Positions 1-5,135 are shown, counted from the first letter of the stretch. The stretch: 5,308 nucleotides of DNA from JAWLBW01 sp041687475 (GCA_041687475.1 JAWLBW010000315.1:1-5308); one strand, 5' to 3'. Notes: a model not told the origin generated them from the sequence alone. Made by a program: numbers and translations.

Positions 1-1
1 C

Positions 2-49
2 CTGACAACCCGGGCCGCGAAGAGCAAGACGCCGGAATCCCTCGTTTGA
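2..49 (+). CDS. Possible C-terminal end of an upstream gene (partial)
   Basis: One plus-strand frame is open from the left edge and ends in TGA at 47-49, giving the tail LTTRAAKSKTPESLV. The small, polar, basic composition resembles an ordinary protein C-terminus, and the next gene lies downstream on the same strand. Fifteen codons are too few to identify a family or exclude chance. Another frame is also open from base 1 to 255 but reads as low-complexity Arg/Pro/Gly sequence and overlaps the next gene, so I prefer this one. Confidence 0.25.
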   Translation: MTTRAAKSKTPESLV

Positions 50-211
50 ATACTCGACCGATAAACCGGCGGGCGTCCGGAGGGTCGCGTATGACTCAGC
101 GCTCGTTACCGCTCATTCTCCCGGCGCCGACCAAGCCGGCGGCAGGGTGTATCGACGGCTGTGTTCCATGCTACGTTGGAGAGAGGGGGAATCACCACGA
201 AACGGGTTACC

Positions 212-865
212 ATGAAGCAGACAGGAACCGAAAGCAGGTCGAGGGCCGCCGGTAGAAGCGCACGTTCTCGCCGGGCTGAACGCACGCGGCGCATGCGCCT
301 GTTCGCGTCGAACTTCTTGCGCCACCCGACCATGTTGGGGTCGGTCATTCCCAGCTCGCGCTTCCTGATTGATCGGGTGCTGGGGCATGTCGACTGGCAC
401 CGCTCGAAGGTCTTTGTGGAATTTGGTCCGGGCGTGGGTACCTTCACGACCGAAATTCTGCAGCGGATGCGAGCCGATGCCCGGCTGATTGCCTTCGAAA
501 TCAACTCCGACTTCCAGCAGTTCCTTGCCTCGTCGGTCGACGACGAGCGCTTCGAACTCGTGACAGCTTCGGCAGCCGAGCTGGCCCGGGTGCTGGGCGA
601 GAAGGGCATCGACCGGGTCGACTATGTTCTTTCGGGCATACCCTTTACCACCATTCCCCGGCAGGTGGGCGACGACATTCTGCGCCAGTGCAATCGATTG
701 CTGCACGACGATGGGCGCATGTTGGTGTATCAGTTCACCCGCCGTGTCTTGCCCATGCTCGAGCGGCATTTCGGCGCGGTTGAACGAGAGTTCGAGCCGC
801 TCAACGTCATGCCGGCGTTCACCTTCACGTGCAGCCCGTCACGTGCAGCACGGCCGGACGGCTAA
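212..865 (+). CDS. Class I SAM-dependent methyltransferase, phospholipid N-methyltransferase (PmtA)-like
   Basis: The predicted 217-residue cytoplasmic protein has a Rossmann-type SAM-binding fold. Numbered from the ATG at 212, a basic N-terminal segment (1-30) is followed by FLRHPTMLGSVIPSSRFL (35-52), typical of PmtA-like and rRNA adenine dimethylase-like enzymes. SAM motif I is VEFGPGVGTFT (69-79), the ribose-binding acidic residue is E96 in FEIN, and SGIPF (141-145) occupies the motif IV position. The family includes enzymes that methylate phosphatidylethanolamine on nitrogen; the substrate here is inferred only from resemblance. The start is uncertain. The frame also opens at a GTG (161) and has an ATG at 293, and none has a well-spaced Shine-Dalgarno; a purine run at 178-190 lies too far from 212. 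I chose 212 because it keeps the basic lead-in before the conserved region. The last residues, SPSRAARPDG, are encoded by a tandem 14-base repeat and may be an added tail. The gene is convergent with the methyltransferase at 1386-1976. Confidence 0.85.
   Translation: MKQTGTESRSRAAGRSARSRRAERTRRMRLFASNFLRHPTMLGSVIPSSRFLIDRVLGHVDWHRSKVFVEFGPGVGTFTTEILQRMRADARLIAFEINSDFQQFLASSVDDERFELVTASAAELARVLGEKGIDRVDYVLSGIPFTTIPRQVGDDILRQCNRLLHDDGRMLVYQFTRRVLPMLERHFGAVEREFEPLNVMPAFTFTCSPSRAARPDG
825..852 (+). repeat. Tandem 14-base repeat at the 3' end of the methyltransferase gene
   Basis: Bases 825-838 (TCACGTGCAGCCCG) and 839-852 (TCACGTGCAGCACG) are adjacent copies differing at one position. They lie inside the coding region and end 10 bases before the TAA stop codon. 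The second copy contains CGTGCAGCACG, which recurs twice in the adjoining intergenic region. Confidence 0.75.
842..852. repeat. CGTGCAGCACG odd palindrome, copy 1
   Basis: CGTGC and GCACG are perfect arms around a central A. The element lies in the final codons of the upstream methyltransferase, ending 11 bases before the last base of its TAA stop trinucleotide. The same 11 bases recur at 1192-1202 and 1374-1384. Confidence 0.8.
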
Positions 866-893
866 GCGGGGTTGAACGGCCGCACGGATGTGG

Positions 894-904
894 CCGGTGA
901 CCGG
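894..904. repeat. CCGGTGACCGG odd palindrome
   Basis: CCGGT and ACCGG flank a central G. The element is the exact reverse complement of the one at 1283-1293, so the two are inverted copies about 390 bases apart. Both lie close to a GGCC-containing flank. Confidence 0.6.
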
Positions 905-962
905 TGCTTTGACGAGCGCTTCTGCACGGATGGACGGTTTGGCGTTCGTCCCGCAGACCGTT

Positions 963-972
963 GGACCGGTCC
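963..972. repeat. GGACCGGTCC perfect palindrome
   Basis: This 10-base perfect palindrome is centred on the ACCGGT core that recurs through the spacer. It could bind a dimeric protein or be part of a degenerate repeat family; nothing in the sequence decides this. Confidence 0.5.
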
Positions 973-1111
973 GGGTTCCGCGTTCCGAGGTCCGCTTCTG
1001 CGATCCGAATTCACCGTTTTGGCGCTTCTCGATCCTGCCACGGACGAACGCATCATGCAGCTGCAACGAATTCGAGCCCACAGTTCCTCACGGTCAGGGC
1101 AACCGGAAACA

Positions 1112-1138
1112 CCGGTATTGCTGCCTTCAGCTTACCGG
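1112..1138. repeat. Two-stage 27-base hairpin on an ACCGG core
   Basis: CCGGTA (1112-1117) pairs with TACCGG (1133-1138). After a small internal mismatch (TT against T), GCTG (1120-1123) pairs with CAGC (1128-1131) around a CCTT loop. Ten base pairs in 27 bases is far more than expected by chance. There is no T-run on either side, so an intrinsic terminator is unlikely. Confidence 0.6.
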
Positions 1139-1181
1139 ATTCGCATGAGGTAGTCGCCGCGCTGTTCTTATTCGGACGACC

Positions 1182-1206
1182 GGCGACGGACGTGCAGCAC
1201 GTCGCC
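1182..1206. repeat. Nested inverted repeat containing CGTGCAGCACG, copy 2
   Basis: GGCGACG (1182-1188) pairs with CGTCGCC (1200-1206). Inside and partly overlapping it, GACGTGC (1189-1195) pairs with GCACGTC (1197-1203) around one central A. The two pairings compete for bases 1200-1203, so the element has two alternative folds. Its centre at 1192-1202 is the second copy of CGTGCAGCACG. Confidence 0.65.
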
Positions 1207-1231
1207 CCTCTCGTGCTTGCCTTGTAACCGG

Positions 1232-1254
1232 GCTCCCCATCTGCCGTGGGGAGC
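1232..1254. repeat. Perfect 8-bp stem hairpin flanked by AACCGGG direct repeats
   Basis: GCTCCCCA (1232-1239) and TGGGGAGC (1247-1254) are perfect arms around a 7-base loop. The hairpin is flanked by AACCGGG at 1226-1232 and 1255-1261. It is the strongest simple stem in the spacer. No T-run follows on either strand, so a Rho-independent terminator is not supported, although a stem this stable could pause polymerase or protect a 3' end. Confidence 0.65.
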
Positions 1255-1282
1255 AACCGGGATCGCCGCTATGAAAGCGAAT

Positions 1283-1293
1283 CCGGTCACCGG
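1283..1293. repeat. CCGGTCACCGG odd palindrome, inverted partner of 894-904
   Basis: CCGGT and ACCGG flank a central C. The sequence continues as GGTCAC-type steps (CCGGTCACCGGTCACA from 1283), which looks like the start of a short degenerate tandem repeat. Confidence 0.6.
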
Positions 1294-1370
1294 TCACAGG
1301 CCACGACCGTGCAACCGGTATGCCCGGGCTCTCCCGCTCTCCCCATCGCAAGCTCTCTCCACCTTCGTGC

Positions 1371-1387
1371 AACCGTGCAGCACGGTT
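1371..1387. repeat. Hairpin with CGTGCAGCACG, copy 3, at the end of the exported methyltransferase gene
   Basis: AACCGTGC (1371-1378) and GCACGGTT (1380-1387) are perfect 8-base arms around one A. On the minus strand the TAA stop codon occupies 1388-1386, so the hairpin begins within the stop codon. As RNA it would form a roughly 7-bp stem with a CUG loop. The next bases on that strand are GCACGAAGG with no U-run, so if it stabilises or ends the operon transcript it does so without the standard terminator signature. Confidence 0.7.
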
Positions 1388-1976
1388 ACTCGCCCACCAC
1401 CCACAGATACAGCGTGTGCGACATGCCGCCCGGTTCTTCCATGGTAATGGTCTTCTTGGGCTTCCAGTCGCCCATGTCGAAGTCGTGCGAGACGATGCGG
1501 GTGCCGGGCTTGAGTTTCTGCAGCGTGGGTTTCAGCTTGAGATTGACCTCGGGCAACAGGTACAGGGTAATGACGTCGGCCTTTGAAACGTCGGCCTCAA
1601 GGGCGTTGCCTTGCCTGATTTCAACCAGGTTTTCGACGTCGTTGGCTTTGACGTTCTGCCTGGCTTCCTGCACCCGAACGGGATCAAGGTCGATGCCGAT
1701 GCCGCGGGCGCCGAATTTTTTGGCGGCCGTAACCACGATGCGGCCATCGCCGCATCCGAGATCGTACACCTGCTCGCCCTTCTTGACGTCGGCCATTTCC
1801 AGCATCTTCTCGACCACGATGTGGGGCGTGGGTACGTAAGGCACGTCGAGGTCGGGGGTCTGGTTGCTGAGCGCAACCGGGGGTTCGTCGGCTGCCGGGG
1901 CCCGAGCGACGCCGAACAGCGTCGGTGCGGCCAGCGCCAGGCTGAGGGACAGGGTCTTCCACAAGATTTGCTTCAT
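1386..1976 (-). CDS. Exported class I SAM-dependent methyltransferase, FAM173/ATPSCKMT-like
   Basis: The 196-residue product begins with a signal-peptide-like segment: MKQILWK, a hydrophobic core at about 9-23, and small residues (ARAPAA, 24-29) fitting signal peptidase I. The mature part starts with VPYVPTPHIVVEKML (45-59), then SAM motif I YDLGCGDGRI (71-80), acidic D96 in GIDLDP, GNAL and DV steps (123-135), YLLPEVN (139-145) and PGTRIVSHDFDMGDW (157-171). This order matches the FAM173 / ATP synthase c-subunit lysine N-methyltransferase group; protein lysine methylation is inferred from that resemblance. The frame extends to 2111, but I start at 1976 because GGGAGGA (minus strand, 1981-1987) lies four bases upstream and the signal peptide follows. 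The start is 16 bases past the permease stop, so the two form an operon. The oddity is a SAM-dependent enzyme with an export signal, since SAM is cytoplasmic; the segment could instead be a membrane anchor. Confidence 0.88.
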   Translation of the reverse strand: MKQILWKTLSLSLALAAPTLFGVARAPAADEPPVALSNQTPDLDVPYVPTPHIVVEKMLEMADVKKGEQVYDLGCGDGRIVVTAAKKFGARGIGIDLDPVRVQEARQNVKANDVENLVEIRQGNALEADVSKADVITLYLLPEVNLKLKPTLQKLKPGTRIVSHDFDMGDWKPKKTITMEEPGGMSHTLYLWVVGE

Positions 1977-1980
1977 GGGT

Positions 1981-1987
1981 TCCTCCC
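1981..1987 (-). promoter_or_regulatory. Shine-Dalgarno of the exported methyltransferase
   Basis: On the minus strand these bases read GGGAGGA, followed by ACCC and the ATG at 1976. The site lies wholly within the 16-base gap after the permease TGA. It fixes the start and rules out the 45-codon upstream extension that overlaps the permease. Confidence 0.85.
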
Positions 1988-1992
1988 GAAAA

Positions 1993-3459
1993 TCAGGTTT
2001 CTTCATCGCCGGCCACGGTCTTGGGCGTGAGCCGGTGCAGAATGGCGGTTCGACCGGCGCTTCGGCGCCGCGACAGAAGATACAGGGGAAAGCCGGCCGC
2101 CAGAAGCACAAGCCCCACCAGGGTCAGGCTGCCCGCGTAGGTAATACTGCGGTACAGCATGAAAGCCGAGGTGGCGCAGAACAACAGCGGCGTAAGGGGA
2201 TAAAAGGGAACGGAAAACGGCCGCTTTTCATGGGGACGCCTGATGCGCAACACGAACAGCGAGATGCCGGTCAGCAGAAAGAAGAGCCAGAACACCGGCG
2301 CCGTGCAGCGCAGCAGGGTGTCGAAGCCCCCGTGTCCTTCCCAGGTGGGCGCGCTCAGTCCGAGCGACATCACGCCGGCGCTGACCAGACCGCGGCCGCC
2401 TTCGCTGCCGACGATGGCGATCAGTGCCACCGTGACCAGGGCCTGCATGGCGAGCGACGCGATCGGGGCGTTGAATCGCCGGTTCCAGCGGCTCAGTTTT
2501 CCGAATACCCGGTGGTCGATGCCCACCTCGGCGTACAGGCGCGAACCGGTAAAAATGAGTCCGTTGACGGCGCTCAGGGCCGAAATCATGACCAGTATCG
2601 ACATGAATCCGGCACCGGCCTGCCCGAACGGGCGCGCCAGCAGATCGGCGGCAATGGCGGTCGATTCGCCGGCGCGCGCGAAACCCAGCCCGGCCAGGTA
2701 GGCGAAGTTACTGACCAGATACACCGCCGCCACGGCCAGGGTGCCCAGAATCAACGCCAGGGGAATGTTGCGACGATCGCGCAATTCGGCGGCCACGAAA
2801 GCGGCGTCGTTCCATCCCCCGTAGGTGTAGAGCACGAACACCAGCGCAAGCCCCAGCGAATCGAGGGAAAAGGGCACGCCGTCGCCTGCACGGGCGGCTA
2901 CCTGCGTCGAAGACTCTTCGGCCACCGCCATGAAGCCGGCCACCGCGACCATGCCCAGACCCACGATTTTCGCGGTCGTGAACACGTTCTGGGTACGCTT
3001 GCCGAGACGCGCGCCCAGAATGTTGACGGCCGAAAGCAGTAGCACGGGGGTAACGGCCAGCAGAAAGGTTGCGTCGACCGCGTAGCCCGCCATGGCCACG
3101 GCGTAGTCGGCGAAGATGTAGGCCATCATGCCGATGCTGCCGGTGAAGACCACGGCCAGCTGCGCCCAGCCGAACAGAAAGCCCACCCACGGGCCGTAGG
3201 CCAGCGACAGGTACACGTAGTCGCCGCCCGAGCGGGGGTAGGTGCTTGCCAGCTCTGCGTAGCACAGGGCGCCCACGAGCGAGAGAAAGCCACCCAGGGC
3301 CCAAACCCCCATGGCCATGAACGGACCGCTCGACGTGGCGAAGATGAGCGGGGCGGTCTCGTAAATACCGGCGCCGACGACGATGCCGATAATGATGCTG
3401 ACCGAATCCCACAGGCTGAGATGGGGCCGCACCGGGTTCTGTTCGGTGGTCGAAGTCAG
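1993..3459 (-). CDS. APC-superfamily amino acid permease (LAT-like)
   Basis: This inner-membrane transporter has 488 residues from the CTG at 3459, or 479 from the GTG at 3432, a normal length for a 12-helix APC permease. Helix 1 carries SIIIGIVVGAGIYE (21-34 from CTG), including the broken-helix GAGI motif that binds the substrate backbone. Next come AELASTYPRSGGDYVYL at the helix 2/3 region, LYTYGGWNDAAFVAAEL at helix 6, and a helix 10-12 block with APVFWLFFLLTG and PFYPLTPLLF. These match APC permeases that move amino acids by proton symport or exchange; the substrate cannot be read from sequence. Start: the frame is closed by TGA at 3499-3501 and offers only CTG 3459 or GTG 3432. GGGGGAGAGGA stands just before CTG, while GTG has no ribosome site. 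The CTG start adds MTSTTEQNP ahead of VRPHLSLWD. The gene heads an operon with the exported methyltransferase. It has long antisense open frames, as expected in GC-rich DNA. Confidence 0.93.
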   Translation of the reverse strand: MTSTTEQNPVRPHLSLWDSVSIIIGIVVGAGIYETAPLIFATSSGPFMAMGVWALGGFLSLVGALCYAELASTYPRSGGDYVYLSLAYGPWVGFLFGWAQLAVVFTGSIGMMAYIFADYAVAMAGYAVDATFLLAVTPVLLLSAVNILGARLGKRTQNVFTTAKIVGLGMVAVAGFMAVAEESSTQVAARAGDGVPFSLDSLGLALVFVLYTYGGWNDAAFVAAELRDRRNIPLALILGTLAVAAVYLVSNFAYLAGLGFARAGESTAIAADLLARPFGQAGAGFMSILVMISALSAVNGLIFTGSRLYAEVGIDHRVFGKLSRWNRRFNAPIASLAMQALVTVALIAIVGSEGGRGLVSAGVMSLGLSAPTWEGHGGFDTLLRCTAPVFWLFFLLTGISLFVLRIRRPHEKRPFSVPFYPLTPLLFCATSAFMLYRSITYAGSLTLVGLVLLAAGFPLYLLSRRRSAGRTAILHRLTPKTVAGDEET

Positions 3460-3462
3460 TGT

Positions 3463-3473
3463 TCCTCTCCCCC
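3463..3473 (-). promoter_or_regulatory. Shine-Dalgarno of the permease, supporting a CTG start
   Basis: The minus strand here reads GGGGGAGAGGA, followed by ACA and CTG (3459-3457). The GGAG core is seven bases from CTG, an ideal spacing, but 34 from the GTG at 3432. This argues that the permease starts at CTG. Confidence 0.65.
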
Positions 3474-3478
3474 GGCAC

Positions 3479-3492
3479 TTTTCGGACGAAAA
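3479..3492. promoter_or_regulatory. Dyad TTTTCG-GA-CGAAAA in the permease leader
   Basis: TTTTCG (3479-3484) and CGAAAA (3487-3492) are perfect arms with a two-base centre. The dyad lies between the terminator-like hairpin and the permease ribosome site, and its right arm overlaps the T-run of that hairpin on the minus strand. It could be an operator or an RNA structure competing with the ribosome site; no regulator gene is in view. Confidence 0.35.
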
Positions 3493-3505
3493 ACGCCCTC
3501 AGGGC
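3489..3505 (-). terminator. Terminator-like hairpin in the permease leader (possible attenuator)
   Basis: On the minus strand GCCC-TGA-GGGC (3505-3495) is followed by GTTTTTC, with the five Ts at 3493-3489. A short GC stem with a T-run is the intrinsic terminator pattern, though four or five base pairs make it weak. It lies about 30 bases before the permease start, far downstream of the preceding gene (ending 3703) and after a candidate promoter, so it may attenuate the permease rather than end the lipoprotein transcript. An upstream inverted repeat, GAAGAG (3542-3537, minus) with CTCTTC (3513-3508), could form a first stem. Confidence 0.4.
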
Positions 3506-3573
3506 AAGAAGAGTCTACGCTTCACGACGATCTGCTCTCTTCCCCAGGTACCGGACTCCCTCTGTTTCCCCTG

Positions 3574-3602
3574 ATTATCGGTGCTGCGTACATGGGGAAC
3601 AA
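3574..3602 (-). promoter_or_regulatory. Candidate sigma-70 promoter for the permease operon
   Basis: On the minus strand TTGTTC (3602-3597) and GATAAT (3579-3574) are separated by exactly 17 bases. The -10 matches five of six consensus positions and the -35 three of six. Transcription would begin near 3567, giving a leader of about 107 bases that includes the terminator-like hairpin. This is pattern matching only. Confidence 0.4.
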
Positions 3603-3702
3603 GCTCGGTCGGGAAAGGTTCGAATCAAACAGAATTCGCATGGGAGGAATGGGGTAGGATCGTGCGAAATCCGTAACCCCCAATCCTTGCTCCGCATGCC
3701 GG

Positions 3703-5130
3703 TCACTCCAGCGCGAAAATTTCCTCTACGGCCGTGAGCCCCGTGACGGCGGTCAGTTCGCCGGTTTCGAGGTCGTACACGCCCGAAACGGGGGCGCCGT
3801 ATTCATCTTCTCCCACGATGACGAGGCGATCGCCGGCTGCCGACAGATGGGTAATGATGTAGCCCTCGAACAGCTCGACTGTCGATACGTGGGGCTCGAT
3901 GACGTATACCCGGTCGATGTCGCGTACGACATACCGGTCGCCGGCCCGGTGCAGCACGAAGTTGTCGGCAGGGTTGGCGTTCCACTCCTGAGGTCCTCCG
4001 CCCGTGAGGTTATCGGCAACGAAGGTCGTGCTGGTCAGGGGTGTGGCAAATCCGTTTCCGTCTACGTGGCAGAGGTTGAGCTCGCCGTTCATGAGCGTCT
4101 CGTCGCTGCACTGCAGGAGCGATACCACGCCGTCGGCCGCAACAACAAATTCGGGTAATTGCGTGAAACGTACCTGCTCGGCGCCGAAAGTGACGGACGA
4201 TGACGACATGTCGGTGTAGTCGATGAGCTCGTAACCCTGACTTTCAAGATCATGCGTCCGTATGAGCACTTTGCTGCCCGGTAGGGCGTAGTAAGCCAGA
4301 ACCGATGCGGTGTGCCTGCGGCCGGTGCGCGTGTCGATGAGCTGCCGAATTCCGGTATCCTGGTCGAAAAGGTATGCGAAATGACCCGATACCGACTCGA
4401 TGGTGAACGAGCGCAGGGTCGTCTGCAGCTCGCCGAAGGCATCGGCTTCCGGGTCGTAATAGCCGCCGGTCTGAAACCAGATTTTTCCGTGGTCGTCTTC
4501 ACCGACCACGCCCGCCCCACAAATCAACTCGCAACTGCCGTCGGCCAGCACCAGCGGCACGAGAATGCGCATGCGGGCGTCTTCGAGCGAGGCATAGAGA
4601 AACTGATCAACCATCATGCCCGGATCGCCGCTGCAGGGTGAAGGCCCGGGCGCTACCACGAGCCACTCGGGTCCGTCGGCGCACGGCTCGTCGCCCAGCG
4701 TCCACCGCTTGTCGTTGGGCAGGCGAACGGCTACTCCCTTCTTGCCCACGAAGACCCGGTCGGCCGAAAAATTGGCGGCCGCCTCCAATGCGCCTTCGGC
4801 ACTGATGCGCACAAGATTGGTTCGGCTCTCGCTTGAAGAGGAGTCGGTAGGCTCATCGCCCCCGGTGCCGGCCACCGGTGTGTCGGCGGTCTGTCGAAAG
4901 GCAGGGCTTGGCGCCATGGGTACCGGCTGGGCGGTGCGCCCGAGAGCCATGGCCTCATGCACATCGAACCGAACGCTTTCGCTTTTCGCTGTTTCGGTCT
5001 GGTCGTCGGGCAAGTGGCTCCAATCTTCGTCGTCGTTGCCTTCGCATGCGGCAAGTACGAGAGCGAACGTCAAGGGCAACAGAAATTTCCGGGAATGGCG
5101 GGCAAGCTTCGGACAGGCGTGGCGCGACAT
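3703..5130 (-). CDS. Secreted lipoprotein of unknown function, possibly beta-propeller-like
   Basis: I do not recognise a named family. The 475-residue product begins with a lipoprotein signal: a basic n-region, hydrophobic FLLPLTFALVLAA (16-28) and Cys29 in an LAAC lipobox. Glu at +2, rather than Asp, suggests sorting to the outer membrane. Residues 30-105 form an acidic, Ser/Thr/Pro-rich linker (GNDDEDW, TDSSSSES). The rest alternates short beta-prone strands and turns, with blade-like phrases such as DQDTGIRQLIDTRTGRR (256-272), HRAGDRYVVRDIDRVYVIE (394-412) and VYDLETGELTAVTG (451-464), suggesting a propeller or similar repeat fold. Apart from the lipid Cys, the mature part has six cysteines spaced as pairs (150/166, 200/204, 341/354), consistent with periplasmic disulfides. 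The ATG at 5130 has GAGAGG (minus strand, 5136-5141) five bases upstream. The permease is 243 bases downstream with its own candidate promoter, so this gene is probably transcribed alone. Confidence 0.88.
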   Translation of the reverse strand: MSRHACPKLARHSRKFLLPLTFALVLAACEGNDDEDWSHLPDDQTETAKSESVRFDVHEAMALGRTAQPVPMAPSPAFRQTADTPVAGTGGDEPTDSSSSESRTNLVRISAEGALEAAANFSADRVFVGKKGVAVRLPNDKRWTLGDEPCADGPEWLVVAPGPSPCSGDPGMMVDQFLYASLEDARMRILVPLVLADGSCELICGAGVVGEDDHGKIWFQTGGYYDPEADAFGELQTTLRSFTIESVSGHFAYLFDQDTGIRQLIDTRTGRRHTASVLAYYALPGSKVLIRTHDLESQGYELIDYTDMSSSSVTFGAEQVRFTQLPEFVVAADGVVSLLQCSDETLMNGELNLCHVDGNGFATPLTSTTFVADNLTGGGPQEWNANPADNFVLHRAGDRYVVRDIDRVYVIEPHVSTVELFEGYIITHLSAAGDRLVIVGEDEYGAPVSGVYDLETGELTAVTGLTAVEEIFALE

Positions 5131-5135
5131 GAGGG

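Larger units (their letters stand above)
866..1385. other. Gene-free spacer between convergent genes, dense in GC-rich inverted repeats
   Basis: This 520-base stretch lies between two genes that end facing each other. Several frames are open for 60-90 codons on both strands, but they overlap one another, lack ribosome sites and give Arg/Ser/Pro-rich products of no recognisable family, so I call none of them. The stretch contains about ten ACCGG cores, most extended to ACCGGT, ACCGGG or ACCGGA, plus several perfect or near-perfect hairpins listed separately. A pyrimidine-rich run (about 1330-1366) lies near the right end. No hairpin is followed by a clear T-run on either strand, so typical intrinsic terminators are not evident. 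The best reading is a cluster of REP/BIME-like extragenic palindromes, some perhaps slowing transcription from both sides. Confidence 0.7.

Noticed and set aside
1..255. Plus-strand frame open from the left edge to 255
   Set aside because: The product is low-complexity and Arg/Pro/Gly-rich, overlaps the methyltransferase start in another frame and has no ribosome site.
106..769. Two long minus-strand open frames opposite the first methyltransferase
   Set aside because: They are antisense to a gene with clear SAM-binding motifs, and their Arg/Ser/Pro-rich products show no domain.
917..1035. Three degenerate copies of a CGCTTCTG-containing segment (917, 993, 1023)
   Set aside because: Similarity outside the first 7-9 bases is weak and spacing irregular, so a real repeat cannot be separated from composition bias.
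839..1256. Several 60-90 codon open frames on both strands in the spacer
   Set aside because: They overlap each other, lack ribosome sites and resemble no known protein; open frames of this size are common in GC-rich non-coding DNA.
866..1385. Possible CRISPR array because of recurring short repeats
   Set aside because: The repeats are only 6-17 bases, irregularly spaced and variable, with no uniform spacers and no cas genes.
1371..1400. Possible integron attC-like site (AACC...GGTTA inverted repeat)
   Set aside because: The core GTTRRRY/RYYYAAC pair with the expected spacing is absent and no integrase is present.
1864..3042. 392-codon plus-strand open frame
   Set aside because: It is antisense to the permease, rich in Gln/Gly/Arg/His, and has the composition expected of the complement of a GC-rich membrane protein gene.
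2708..3478. 256-codon minus-strand frame starting at GTG 3478 near the permease ribosome site
   Set aside because: It overlaps the permease in another frame and its product is Arg/Gly-rich with no membrane segments.
3524..3640. 39-codon minus-strand open frame in the permease leader as a possible leader peptide
   Set aside because: It has no Shine-Dalgarno, its ATG lies upstream of the candidate promoter, and it has no run of codons for one amino acid as in classic attenuation peptides.
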